Positions 53,940-63,971 of a DNA stretch of 64,000 nt are shown here, one piece after another (position 1 is the stretch's first letter; each line of letters begins with the position of its first letter). The DNA is from Siphonobacter sp. SORGH_AS_0500 (GTDB lineage Bacteria > Bacteroidota > Bacteroidia > Cytophagales > Spirosomataceae). The DNA is taken from assembly GCF_002838835.1 (NCBI RefSeq), contig NZ_NHPP01000001.1, positions 248,001-312,000 of the forward strand, in the 5' to 3' direction. A program made the translations under genes and the position numbers. The notes under the pieces were generated by a model, which had not been told where the DNA came from, made no database searches, and saw only the letters and a program-made list of their open reading frames with translations.

Positions 53940-55997
53940 ATGAAAAGAACGATTGGCCTGATCTTTATTTATGTTCTTGGAAGTGTAGCAGGGGCTTTTG
54001 CTCAACGCATTCATTGGGCCACCAAAGTAGTGCAGGTTTCCTCGGAAACGAAGACCGAAGACTTTTCCTACGCGGCTAAACAAGCTTTGGGAAAACCCAA
54101 CTCCGGGCCGGGCATGGGCGATAGCCAAGCCGCCTGGCAACCCGCCCAGCCGGATTCTGGCGAAGAATTTCTGAAAGTATCTTTTGACACCTTAATGCCC
54201 GTCCGTCAGATTACCATCGTTGAAAATTACGGGGCCGGGTGCATTAATCAGGTTTGGCTGAGCGATCCGAAAGGAGACGAAAAACTAGTTTATTCTAACT
54301 CCGCCGCTTTTCCATCCCATCAGGGTAAAGTCTGGTCTATTCCGTTAGAATCGCTTACCCGTTATCCGGTGGCAGCTCTAACCGTTGTGCTTAACACAAC
54401 CAGACGTCCGGGGTATACGCAAATCGACGCGATTGGCATTTCACAGGACACCGTCCCGTTTAAACCGACGATCCATCTTTCTAAAAAGTATACGGATCAG
54501 AAAATTAGTAAGGAGAATCTGGGAGAAGCCATTAATTCAAAAGTGAATGAATTAACACCGCTGATTGCCTCAGATGGCAAAACCCTCTACTTTACCCGAT
54601 GGAATCATCCAGAAAACCTGGGAAAACCCGTAAAAGAAGGAGATGATGAGATCGAAAGAAAAAAGCAGGACATCTGGGTTTCGCATCAGATTAACGGAGT
54701 CTGGCAGAAAGCTCAGAATATGGGACCTCCTTTGAATAATGAGGACCATAACTGCCTTTTTGCCATTTCGACGGACTTGCGTACCGCTTACTTAGTGAAT
54801 GAATACGATAAGTCAGGAAAAATGTCTCTCGGCATCTCCTCTTCTCGTAAAACACCAACGGGCTGGACTTTTCCCACTCCCATGAAAATCGAGAATTTTG
54901 ATATTCTTCGTCAGCACGGTCGTTACTCTACTGAATATGCTCTTTCGGCGGATGAACGTATCTTATTGATGAGCGTATACCGGGCCGACTCTTTCGGAGG
55001 TCGGGATTTGTACGTTTCTTTTCTGAAAGCTCCCAATCTTTGGTCTACCCCCAAAAATCTAGGAAAAATCATTAATACCCCCGAAGAAGATGGCTCCCCA
55101 TTTTTAGCAGCGGATGGCAAAACCCTCTATTTTTCCAGTAAGGGACATCCGGGTTATGGTGAGCACGACATCTTTGTAACCCGCCGCCTGGATAATACCT
55201 GGCAGAACTGGTCAGAGCCAGAAAACCTGGGACCGATGATCAACACACCCAGTGATGATGTTTTTTTCTCTATCCCTGCTTCGGGAGATTATGCCTACTT
55301 ATCTTCTACCGAGAATTCTTACGGAAAGGAAGATATCTTCCGCATTCGCACCACGGAAGCCATCAAACCCGAACCGGTGGTGATCGTTTCGGGAAGTGTG
55401 CTCCATTCGGTTACCAGAAAACCAGTAAACGCCAAAATTTTTGCTCAGGTCCTACAGGGCGAGAAAGACAGTATTCAAACGGAATATAACCCGGCCACGG
55501 GCGAGTATAAATTCATTCTGCCCAGCAAAAAGCTTTATGGGCTAAACGCCGCCAAAGAAGGGTTTTATCCCATTGCCGAAGAACTGGATTTGAGAGAGGA
55601 AAAACGGTATCGGGAACTTCGTAAAAACCTGTTACTGATCCCCATCGAAGCAGGAGCAAAAATCACGATGAACACCGTCTATTTTGAGCAAAGCCAGCCC
55701 GAAGTTGACTCTTCTTCTTTTGCCGAGTTACGTCGCCTGGTTCAAATCATGAAGGAACATCCTACGATGACGATTCTCATGGAAGGGCACACTGACAATC
55801 AGGGAGATTTCGATGCCAATCTGGTTTTATCTCAGCAACGGGTCGATCATGTCAAAAGTTATCTGGTCTTCAAAGGCATCTCAGCGAATCGAATTGTCTG
55901 CAAAGGCTATGGTTCCAGCCGACCACTGGTTAGTAATTACAGTGAAGAAAACCGGCGAAAAAATCGGCGGGTTGAGTTTACGATATTAACCAAGTAA
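53940..55997 (+). CDS. OmpA-family protein with PD40 propeller
   Basis: 685 residues. A signal peptide (MKRTIGLIFIYVLGSVAGAF) is followed by an N-terminal beta-sandwich that looks lectin/discoidin-like (residues 25-175), WD40-like PD40 repeats (DGKTLYFTRWNHPENLG, DERILLMSVYRADSFGGRDL, DGKTLYFSSKGHPGYGEHDI; residues 200-470), a CarboxypepD_reg-like domain and a C-terminal OmpA peptidoglycan-binding domain (MEGHTDNQGD, NRIVCKGYGSSRPL). The order PD40-CRD-OmpA recalls PorE of the type IX secretion system, but the TPR region is replaced here. It links outer membrane to cell wall. ATG 53940 fits the signal peptide. Confidence 0.9.
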   Translation: MKRTIGLIFIYVLGSVAGAFAQRIHWATKVVQVSSETKTEDFSYAAKQALGKPNSGPGMGDSQAAWQPAQPDSGEEFLKVSFDTLMPVRQITIVENYGAGCINQVWLSDPKGDEKLVYSNSAAFPSHQGKVWSIPLESLTRYPVAALTVVLNTTRRPGYTQIDAIGISQDTVPFKPTIHLSKKYTDQKISKENLGEAINSKVNELTPLIASDGKTLYFTRWNHPENLGKPVKEGDDEIERKKQDIWVSHQINGVWQKAQNMGPPLNNEDHNCLFAISTDLRTAYLVNEYDKSGKMSLGISSSRKTPTGWTFPTPMKIENFDILRQHGRYSTEYALSADERILLMSVYRADSFGGRDLYVSFLKAPNLWSTPKNLGKIINTPEEDGSPFLAADGKTLYFSSKGHPGYGEHDIFVTRRLDNTWQNWSEPENLGPMINTPSDDVFFSIPASGDYAYLSSTENSYGKEDIFRIRTTEAIKPEPVVIVSGSVLHSVTRKPVNAKIFAQVLQGEKDSIQTEYNPATGEYKFILPSKKLYGLNAAKEGFYPIAEELDLREEKRYRELRKNLLLIPIEAGAKITMNTVYFEQSQPEVDSSSFAELRRLVQIMKEHPTMTILMEGHTDNQGDFDANLVLSQQRVDHVKSYLVFKGISANRIVCKGYGSSRPLVSNYSEENRRKNRRVEFTILTK

Positions 55998-56214
55998 CCT
56001 ACCCTTTTCAGCATCAGGGTTACCGCGTGAGTATGGGAATTACGTTCAGGTTGTGGATCGTTTTCACATCCTGTATTTACGCTGTACCCATCCCTAGGAA
56101 GCTTCTATTACCCGTGCACCGTTTCCATGATACATTCCCGTTAAGATTTGCATCCCCCAGCCTTTTTGACCATTTTCGCGACTCAATCAGCCTTCTTTGG
56201 TCCGAATTAGTGCC

Positions 56215-57944
56215 ATGTCACGAAACCAACTTATCCTTTTCCTGTCTGGAATTCTGCTCCTGGCCTTTGGGCTTCGGGTGTATACACTAGGAGATTATAG
56301 TTTATTTTTTGATGAAAAATCGACCTTGCTCGTTTCGCAGGGCGTTCCGCTGGAAGGAGCCAATCAGCCCGAACTTCATCAGAAATATTTCACGCCCCAG
56401 GATTTCTGGCGACCCAAACACATGGCTGATTATTACGAAGCCATCAACCGCAGTGACATTGGCAACTCCCCGGCTTATTACGTATTGTTCCACGCCTGGG
56501 TAGCCCTGTTTGGGATGAGTGATTTCAGCGTTCGTTTTCTGTCGGTCATCTTTAGCGTTTTGATCGTTGCTCTGGGTTTTAGATTTACGCAAAAACACCT
56601 CAAAAGTGATAAGCTGGCTCTGAGTGTGGCTCTGGTACTGGCCATTGAACCCTTTTTCATCGCCTACAGTCATCAGGCCCGTAACTACTCGATGACCTTT
56701 TTCTTTACCTTATTACTGACCGACGTCTTTCTCGATATTGTTCGTTCCCCGAATCCGGTTCACTGGACGAAGTTCCTCTGGTATGGCGTACTGGCGTGGC
56801 TCGTCTGGTTCTGTCATTTACTGGCCATTATTGTCATCGCTATTCACGGCTTGTACGTGCTGTTATACGTTCGGAATCTTCGCACCTGGATCGGGCTGGG
56901 CTTATCCCTGTTATTACCCATTGCAGGCATGGTCTGGTGGATGTCGCCCGGAAAAGGCGGAGAATACACCTTGCACACGCTGAAATATCAGGGCGAACTG
57001 TATAATAAAGTAGCCCATACGCAATCACCGGAAATGCTCGCTACTCCTAAAAATGTTTGGAGTAAACTGGCTCCCGTGCTGACCGATCAGTTCTGGATTA
57101 CCAATGGGCTGGCCAGCCGTTTAACGGGAAAGACCAATTTTATCATCTGGGGCATTACCACGCTACTTTCACTCTTTGCCCTCTGGCAATATCAAAAGTA
57201 TCAGCGGTTCAAATGGTCGATTCTGGCTATTCTCGCCACCCTCGCTTCTTTATTTTTATACAAAACTCAACCCTGGGGATTTTTGGCTCTACAAAGTGGC
57301 TTTATCCTCTTAGGGGTTCTGATCTATTACGGTACTCGGAGAAAGGCGGCTTCCGAGCGTTCATTACTTGTACTTTTCGCCTTATTAACCTTCGTCCCTA
57401 CGGCTTTTCTGGTGGTCATGACTCTGAAAAACGGGCATACGTTTGGCATTACCCAACGATACGGCGGCTTTTCATTCCCTTATGCTATCATTCTGATTGC
57501 TATAGCCTACGGGAAAGCTCTAAGCTTGCCTTGTGGGCAAAGGTCATTATCGTAGTGGCCTGCGTGACTCAGTTCGGGGCAATTGCTAAAATGCTAAGAG
57601 AAATCTACCAGGATCGTTCTCCCAAGTACACTTATCGGTCGGAAGCCCGGATTCCTAATCCTTATATCAAATCCGCCGAACTGCTGAAGAAACTATACAT
57701 GCCTGGCGATACCATTCTTTATCCGAGCGGGGTAAAGGATGTTTTTGGAGCGGCTGATGAATACACCTATGGCATCAAAGTATCCGTTGTGGATGCTCAG
57801 CTTATCAATGTCTATCTCCCCAAAGACGCAACCTATTGGCAGCGAATCGACCCCGCCGAGTCAGATAAATTGTATCTTTGGCAAAAGTCAACCGGAAAAA
57901 AACGGCTGATTTTTGATTTCGAAGGAGCCAAGTATCGCTATTAA
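56215..57944 (+). CDS. GT39-like glycosyltransferase (ArnT/PMT type), split by a single-base deletion
   Basis: The frame from ATG 56215 runs to 57555. It starts with a TM helix (RNQLILFLSGILLLAFGLRV), has the acidic DEKSTLLVS loop near residue 40 and several more TM helices. The C-terminal part is in another frame to 57944. Adding one A at the AA of 57522-57523 joins IAYGKALKLALWAKVIIVV, 576 residues. The fold is that of polyprenyl-phosphate-sugar-dependent glycosyltransferases acting on the periplasmic face. The substrate is unknown. It heads the locus with split transketolase and the epimerase-GT2 fusion. Confidence 0.78.
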
Positions 57945-58101
57945 TAGTGCAATAGCCTCCTTTGAAGTGACCACGTCAGAATTAATTTCATCGACAAATA
58001 ACTGGATTCTCCGAACATTCAGCCTTTAAAAAGGTTTGAATCTACGAATCCTACCATTGCGATTACCAGTAACCAATTTCAACTGCCAGCCTTATTTTTC
58101 C

Positions 58102-58920
58102 ATGTTGGAAACTGAATTAAAACAATTAGCCGGAGAGTTGCGACTCAAAACGCTGGGGCTCTACAAAATGGCCAATGCTGGTCATATTGGTTGCTCCATG
58201 AGTTGCCTCGACCTGATGATCGGAACACTAGTGAAGCAAAAACGCGAGTCCGAAACCTTCATTCTTTCGAAGGGTCACGCGGCAGTGGCACTGTATATCT
58301 GCCTGAACTACCTCGGCGAAATCTCTGACGATACTTTACAAACGTTTTATAAGAACCACACTACGCTTCCCGCTCACCCGGCTCCCAACAAACACGCCGG
58401 CATTCCTTTTGCGACGGGTTCGTTAGGGCATGGTCTGCCCATTGCCACGGGTATTGCCAAAGCCAATCAATTATTGGGTGCTGATTTACTGACCTTTGTG
58501 TTAATGTCTGACGGAGAAACCAACGAAGGCACTACCTGGGAAGCTCTGCATTTTGCGGTGAATAATCAACTGGATCAGCTCATTGTGTTGATTGACCGGA
58601 ACCGTTTGCAGGGATTCGGACAGACGCAGGACATTCTGGGTGATTCAGCCGATCCCCGAAAATACGAGGCCATTGGAGCTGAAGTACACGAAATCGATGG
58701 TCACGATATTCCAGCGATTATCCAAACCGTTGAACATCTTCGCTCACAGCGGAATGGCAAACCCAAAGTCATTGTGGCCAATACGGTAAAAGGCAAAGGC
58801 ATTTCTTACATGGAAAATCGCATGGAATGGCACTACCTGCCCATGTCTGCCGACCTCTACGAGCAAGCCCAAAAAGACGTTACCGAGACTTATCAACTAT
58901 CTGTAGAACACGTTCATTAG
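58102..58920 (+). CDS. Transketolase, N-terminal (TPP-binding) subunit
   Basis: 272 residues. The TPP region is intact: GHIGCSMSCLDLMIG, LSKGHAAVALY, GSLGHGLPIATGIA and the diphosphate motif MSDGETNEGTTWEALHFAVN with IDRNRLQGFG. It covers only the N-terminal half of a transketolase; the C-terminal half is encoded at 61084. Split transketolases form alpha2beta2 complexes. The genes between and around are sugar-nucleotide epimerase and glycosyltransferases, so this pair probably serves a glycan pathway rather than the pentose phosphate pathway. It is followed after 88 bases by the fusion gene. Confidence 0.88.
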   Translation: MLETELKQLAGELRLKTLGLYKMANAGHIGCSMSCLDLMIGTLVKQKRESETFILSKGHAAVALYICLNYLGEISDDTLQTFYKNHTTLPAHPAPNKHAGIPFATGSLGHGLPIATGIAKANQLLGADLLTFVLMSDGETNEGTTWEALHFAVNNQLDQLIVLIDRNRLQGFGQTQDILGDSADPRKYEAIGAEVHEIDGHDIPAIIQTVEHLRSQRNGKPKVIVANTVKGKGISYMENRMEWHYLPMSADLYEQAQKDVTETYQLSVEHVH

Positions 58921-58999
58921 TTTTCGGTTGTTAGTTTTCCGTTGTCAGTTATTGCTTCTATGCATCAATTGAAAACTGAAAACTGCAAACGGTAAACTG
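58920..58999. repeat. Intercistronic hairpin element (transketolase N/epimerase spacer)
   Basis: GTTAGTTTTCCGTTGTCAGTT faces AACTGAAAACTGCAAACGG across about 20 bases; the longest block is given in part only (58929-58949 and 58975-58992). The stem is imperfect. It ends about 10 bases before the next ATG. Confidence 0.5.
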
Positions 59000-59008
59000 C
59001 CCCATCGA

Positions 59009-60993
59009 ATGACCGAATCATTACGTGACGATATATTGCAGCTGCGTGGACCCATTTTTGTATTTGGTGCCAGTGGGTTTATTGGAGCTGCATTGTTTGA
59101 AAAACTCTTTGCCATCCGCAAAGATGTATATACCCTTACTCATGATGCCCGCAAGGCTGGCGTTTGAAGTTACTGGACGTTCCAGCCGAAAATGTCATCC
59201 ACTGCGACATCGTTTCTCCGACCTCCGTTAAAGGTGTTTTTGACGAGTTAAAGCCCAAAACGGTCTTTAATCTCGCAGCGTATGGGGCTTACTCCAAGCA
59301 ACAGAACATTACGCTGACCTATGAAACGAACGTAATCGGAACGGTTAACATTTTGGAAAACTGTACTTCCGAAACGGTATACATCCACGCCGGAAGTAGC
59401 TCGGAATATGGCTTTAACTGCACAGCCCCCTCCGAAATGGATCCCGTAGAGCCGAATAGCCACTATGCGGTTTCAAAAGTTTCTTCGGCCTATCTCGTTC
59501 AGTTTTATCATCAGGTTCAGCAGAAAAAGGCGGTTAACCTTCGTTTGTATTCCATTTATGGAGATTGGGAAGAACCCGACCGCCTCATTCCAAGACTGAT
59601 CGAAAACGTTCGGAAAGGACAACTTCCTCCGCTGGTCTCGCCTGAAATTTCCCGGGATTTTGTGTATGTAGACGACTGCATTTCTGCCTTCGTGAAAGCC
59701 GCTCTGGCGGACTACAGCGTGATCGGAGGAAAGTCCTATAATATTGCTTCTGGCGTTAAAACCACCATTGCTGATCTGGTCAGAACCGTTCAGCAACAAT
59801 TTGGAATTAAGCAGGAAGCCGTCTACGGAACCATGCAAAACCGGAAGTGGGACCTAGCCGAATGGTACGGTGATCCGACTGCCGCCCGTCAGGACTTGAA
59901 CTGGGGGACCAAATTTTCATTGGCCGAAGGGCTGCAACGCACCTACGACTGGCAGCAGAAGCATCAGTACGAAGAGCGGATTGTTCCGGCCTTCGAAAAT
60001 CCATACTTAAACCCGGTTATCTCGGCTATTATTGCCTGTTACAAAGACGCTCAGGCCATGCCTTACATGTACGAGCGACTCGTAAAGACGTTCAATGCCA
60101 TGAAGGTTCGTTACGAAATCATCTTTGTAAATGACCGCTCCCCCGATGATACCGAAGCCGTTCTGGAACAGCTCTGTGCCAAAGATCCGAACGTCATTGG
60201 GATCACCCACTCCCGCAACTTTGGAAGTCAATCGGCCTTTCTCAGTGGGATGGAAATTTCTACGGGCGATGCCGTGGTATTAATGGATGGGGACTTACAG
60301 GATCCCCCAGAAATCATTCCTGACTTTTACGAAAAATGGCAGGAAGGGTTTGAAGTGGTCTATGGCACGCGAGTACAGCGGGAAATGAAGCCGCACATGC
60401 ACATTTTCTACAAAGGCTTCTATCGTATTTTCCAGAACCTGAGTTACATCCCCATTCCCCGCGACGCCGGTGATTTCTCCATGATTGACCGGAAAGTGGT
60501 GAAAGAACTGGTAGCCCTACCCGAAACCGAACAATTCCTTCGGGGCTTACGAGCCTGGGTCGGCTTTAAGCAAACGGGAGTACCCTACGTTCGTCCCGAG
60601 CGGATGTTTGGTGTTTCTACTAACAACTGGCGAAAAAACATTGCCTGGGCCCGCAAAGCAATTTTCTCATTTAGCTTTGTTCCTTTGGAGTTGATGAGTT
60701 ACGCTGGCTTCATCCTGACTGGTCTGTCCGTTCTTGGTATTTTCTACCAGATTCTGGCCAAATACGTCATCGACCCAGATACGCCGCAGGGCATAACGAC
60801 AGTTATTATTCTGATTACTTTGTTTGGCGGATTGACCCTGCTGGGCCTTTCCTTCCTCGGCGAATACATCAGCAAGATTTTCGAAGAGACGAAGAAACGT
60901 CCCAAGTTTATCCGCACCATGGTTAGAAAAGGCGGCAAAAAATACCAGACCTCCGAAGAGATCAAAACGCTGGTTACTCAGCAGAAAAAATAA
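59009..60993 (+). CDS. NAD-dependent epimerase fused to GT2 glycosyltransferase, split by a single-base deletion
   Basis: From ATG 59009 the frame encodes the Rossmann motif VFGASGFIGAALFEKL and stops at 59165-59167; the rest is in another frame. One extra T in TTT (59163-59165) gives RKAGVLKLLDVPAENV, 661 residues. Residues 1-320 are an extended SDR with catalytic Tyr-x3-Lys (HYAVSK) and NVIGTVNILENC. Residues 325-661 are a GT2 domain of DPM1/GtrB type (VNDRSPDDTE, VVLMDGDLQDPPEI) with two C-terminal TM helices (ELMSYAGFILTGLSVLGIFY; TVIILITLFGGLTLLGLSFL). It probably makes a sugar and transfers it to undecaprenyl phosphate. Such a fusion is unusual. Confidence 0.85.
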
Positions 60994-61005
60994 GGACAGT
61001 TTACT

Positions 61006-61067
61006 GTTGTCTGTTTACTGTTGTCAGTTATGGGATACTTTAAAACTGACAACAGTAAACAGACAAC
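61006..61067. repeat. Intercistronic hairpin element with perfect 24-bp stem
   Basis: 61006-61029 (starts GTTGTCTGTTTACTG) is exactly complementary to 61044-61067, with a 14-base loop. It lies between the fusion gene and transketolase C. It is followed by AACTGACAACTAAACC and the ATG of the latter. Confidence 0.8.
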
Positions 61068-61083
61068 TGACAACTAAACCATC

Positions 61084-61980
61084 ATGAGAAAAGAATTTAG
61101 TGAAGCCATTGAGAAGTTAGCTTTGGAGGATGAAAAGCTTATTTTCATCACGGGCGACTTGGGGTATAGTGCCCTGGAAAATGTTCAGAAAGCCATGGGT
61201 CCCCGGTTTATTAACGCAGGGGTGGCTGAGCAGAACATGGTCGGCATGGCCGCAGGAATGGCTTCACGAGGCTATAAAGTGATTTGTTATTCCATCGCTC
61301 CCTTCGTAGTGTATCGCTGTTTGGAGCAATTCCGTAACGACGTTTGCCTGCACAATCTGCCCGTTTTTCTGGTGGGTAATGGAGGTGGTTATGGCTACGG
61401 AATTATGGGAAGTTCACACCATGCCATCGAAGATTTAGCTGCTCTGAGTCCCCTGCAAAACGTAACCTGCTACGTTCCTGCTTTTGCTGACGAAGTTGGT
61501 GATTGTGTAAGAACCATGGTACAGACTGGACGTCCGGCTTACCTACGTTTAGGCTATGGAAAAAATACACCTTCGCTGGAGCAGACTTCAGGGTCTTTCA
61601 AAGTGCTGAAGAGTTACCCCGATGCAGAAGCCAGTGTGATTTCACTAGGCCCAGTTACGCAGAATGTCCTGACAGCTTTAGACGGTGATGACCGTAAGAT
61701 TAACCTATTGACAGCCCTAACGCTACCGCTTCAGGTAACGGATGAAATCGTCCGGCTACTGACTGATGCAGGGCATGTCATTGTTACTGAAGAACACGTC
61801 AGCATTGGTGGTCTGGCTCAGCAACTTTCGGTGCAATTGCTCGAAAGAGGAGTTTCCTTAAAGTCATTCAAAAGCCTGCGAGCCGAAGGGTATCCCGACG
61901 GATTATACGGCGATCAATCCTATCATCAGCAGCAATCCCATCTTGATTCAGCATCCATACTGGAAGCATTACCTGTCTAA
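61084..61980 (+). CDS. Transketolase, C-terminal (Pyr) subunit
   Basis: 298 residues. It contains the pyrimidine-binding domain with the catalytic Glu in NAGVAEQNMVGMAAGMA, IAPFVVYRCLEQFRND and SSHHAIEDLAAL (a conserved His-rich loop). The transketolase C-terminal domain follows (GHVIVTEEHVSIGGLAQQLS). It complements the N-terminal subunit at 58102, from which it is separated by the epimerase-GT2 gene. The pair likely forms one TPP enzyme in a surface-glycan pathway. It may transfer a two-carbon ketol to a sugar precursor. Confidence 0.88.
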   Translation: MRKEFSEAIEKLALEDEKLIFITGDLGYSALENVQKAMGPRFINAGVAEQNMVGMAAGMASRGYKVICYSIAPFVVYRCLEQFRNDVCLHNLPVFLVGNGGGYGYGIMGSSHHAIEDLAALSPLQNVTCYVPAFADEVGDCVRTMVQTGRPAYLRLGYGKNTPSLEQTSGSFKVLKSYPDAEASVISLGPVTQNVLTALDGDDRKINLLTALTLPLQVTDEIVRLLTDAGHVIVTEEHVSIGGLAQQLSVQLLERGVSLKSFKSLRAEGYPDGLYGDQSYHQQQSHLDSASILEALPV

Positions 61981-61986
61981 TGTTTT

Positions 61987-62047
61987 GAGTTTTGGGTTTA
62001 GCGTTATTATTGTTGTTTCTACAGTGATAACGCTAAACCCAAAACTC
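61987..62047. repeat. Intercistronic hairpin element with perfect 21-bp stem
   Basis: GAGTTTTGGGTTTAGCG.. (61987-62007) is exactly complementary to 62027-62047, with a 19-base loop. It is placed 13 bases before the next start codon (62060). Confidence 0.8.
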
Positions 62048-62059
62048 TAATTTCTCCCC

Positions 62060-63703
62060 ATGTCCAACAATCGATCTATCTCTTTACTGGTCTTTGGTAT
62101 GGGCTTAGTACCTATACTTCTGTACTTTTACTTGCTTGATTCACTGGCCATTAATATTCCTAAGTGGGATGATCACGGCTTGCGGGCCTTTATCATGCGA
62201 TTTCAGGAAGCTCAGTCACTTCCCCAGTATATTGACGCGTTCTGGAGACAGCATAATGAACACCGCATTGTTTACGACCGAATCGTTTCCCTTCTGGACT
62301 ATGTTCTTACGGGTCACCTGAATTTTGTGCACTTGATGTGGGTAGGTAATCTGTCTCTGCTCCTCATTGTACTGGTCTGGTATAAAGTATTGAAGCAATC
62401 CGTAGGCTTACTTTATGTATTACCCATTCCTTTTCTGATTTTCAATCTCTCCCAGTGGGAGAATATGTATTGGGGCATGGCCGCCCTGCAAAACTTTGGC
62501 GTCATTGCCTGGGTCATTTGCTGTCTATACGCCCTAGCCTATCAGCTACCTTTAGGGATCTGCATTTCATTGGCTATTTTAACCAGTATCACCAGCACTA
62601 ATGGGTTATTAATCTGGCCCCTTGGTGTCATTGTGTTGTGGCTTCAATCGCCTAAAAAGAAAGTGTTTATCTGGCTGGGGGTTGGCGTTCTGGTCTGGGT
62701 TCTTTACTTCCTTCATTACGAAAAGACGGAACAACCCACCCACCCCGTTCCGAATAAAATCGTTGCCTACGTCCGGGCTGTTTTATTGATTCTGGGGTCC
62801 ATCGCCGAACCGCTCTATCCCCGAAAATCAACCTTACTGGTTTTGGGGACTGGCTTGATACTGTTTGTTCTTTCTGGTGGCATTCTCCTGCGATTAGCTT
62901 TAAAAGTTTTTCAAAAACAATCCTTAACTAAAGTCGAGTATTTCCTAGGGTCTGCTTTAGCTTTTGTTCTGGGTACTACTGCCATTGTCGCATTCGGTCG
63001 GTTGGGTTTTGATGAAAATACCTTTACTACCAGTCGGTATAAAGTCTATACGATAGTCATAAGCCTGCTGGTTTATACCTGGCTCATCCTGCAAACCAAT
63101 GGCTTTGTTCGAAAAACGATTGGATTAGTAACGTTACTGTTCAGCCTCCTCATTGCCTGGACTAGCTATTCCTATTTTTATGACGATAGCTTACGGCTCA
63201 GAAACCAATTGATGAGTGATCAGTTTAACTATTCGTATCCGGCTGAACCTGTCAAAAGTAAACCTATTAATGAAGCAGCGGCTGCCTGGTACAATGCCTC
63301 GCTGAACACGTTACTCCAACCCGACACGAATCAGCTTACGGCCTACCCCGGCCTGAAAATTACCCAGACGAAGCAGGTTAGTGTTCTGGAAATGGAGAAA
63401 GCTGGCGAAGCAGCGAAAGATTTTACCCGTTCCTATTACCTGCTCCACAAACCTGGTAAATCTTACCTGGTTCCGTTCATGTTTACAGCTATAGATCGTC
63501 CCGGAGTGGCCCCTGCTAGCCGGAACTATATTCATCCGTATTCATCGACAACGATTGACCATAATCCGAACCAATATTTACCCGGTGATTATTCGCTTTT
63601 AGTGGTTACCCATGACCATGGGAAGTCTACTCTCTATAAAACGGGACAAACGATCCATATCCCGGATCAGGATCAGACACCAGCTTTAAAACAGAACTGG
63701 TAG
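62060..63703 (+). CDS. Polytopic membrane protein of the glycan locus
   Basis: 547 residues with about 10-11 TM helices in the first 400 residues (LLVFGMGLVPILLYFYLL; LSLLLIVLVWYKVL; FGVIAWVICCLYALAYQL; others) and a soluble C-terminal domain of about 140 residues. A conserved-looking loop after TM1 has KWDDHGLRAFIMRFQEAQ. The topology is like GT-C glycosyltransferases or O-antigen polymerases, but no signature motif is certain. Its place after the transketolase subunits suggests a role in assembling or transferring the glycan. I cannot name a family. Confidence 0.65.
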   Translation: MSNNRSISLLVFGMGLVPILLYFYLLDSLAINIPKWDDHGLRAFIMRFQEAQSLPQYIDAFWRQHNEHRIVYDRIVSLLDYVLTGHLNFVHLMWVGNLSLLLIVLVWYKVLKQSVGLLYVLPIPFLIFNLSQWENMYWGMAALQNFGVIAWVICCLYALAYQLPLGICISLAILTSITSTNGLLIWPLGVIVLWLQSPKKKVFIWLGVGVLVWVLYFLHYEKTEQPTHPVPNKIVAYVRAVLLILGSIAEPLYPRKSTLLVLGTGLILFVLSGGILLRLALKVFQKQSLTKVEYFLGSALAFVLGTTAIVAFGRLGFDENTFTTSRYKVYTIVISLLVYTWLILQTNGFVRKTIGLVTLLFSLLIAWTSYSYFYDDSLRLRNQLMSDQFNYSYPAEPVKSKPINEAAAAWYNASLNTLLQPDTNQLTAYPGLKITQTKQVSVLEMEKAGEAAKDFTRSYYLLHKPGKSYLVPFMFTAIDRPGVAPASRNYIHPYSSTTIDHNPNQYLPGDYSLLVVTHDHGKSTLYKTGQTIHIPDQDQTPALKQNW

Positions 63704-63913
63704 TAGATTATCAAAATATTATATTTAATCAAACGATACAATCTTATATGAGTTAGCAAAACAAAAGGTCCAGCTGTAGGTTATCCAATTACGGCGATTA
63801 CGCAACTGGTAAGTAAGTATTTGTCTAGTGATTATCTTAAGGTAAAAGACAAACGCTTAGTCCCAGAGTCTAATAGCTCGTATTCGGAAACCTGTTTCAT
63901 CAAAATAATGCAC

Positions 63914-63921
63914 TACCTTTG
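63914..63921 (+). promoter_or_regulatory. Bacteroidota -7 box (TACCTTTG) before the last gene
   Basis: Exact TAnnTTTG, 51 bases upstream of ATG 63972. It suggests a new transcription unit. Confidence 0.5.
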
Positions 63922-63971
63922 CTGAATCAACCTTGCTTGTTGTCTTTTCAGTAAGAACCAATAGTTATTTC

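Noticed and set aside
56027..56290. Small ORF (about 87 codons) before the GT39-like gene
   Set aside because: It overlaps the start of a convincing gene in another frame and has no recognisable family or clear promoter.
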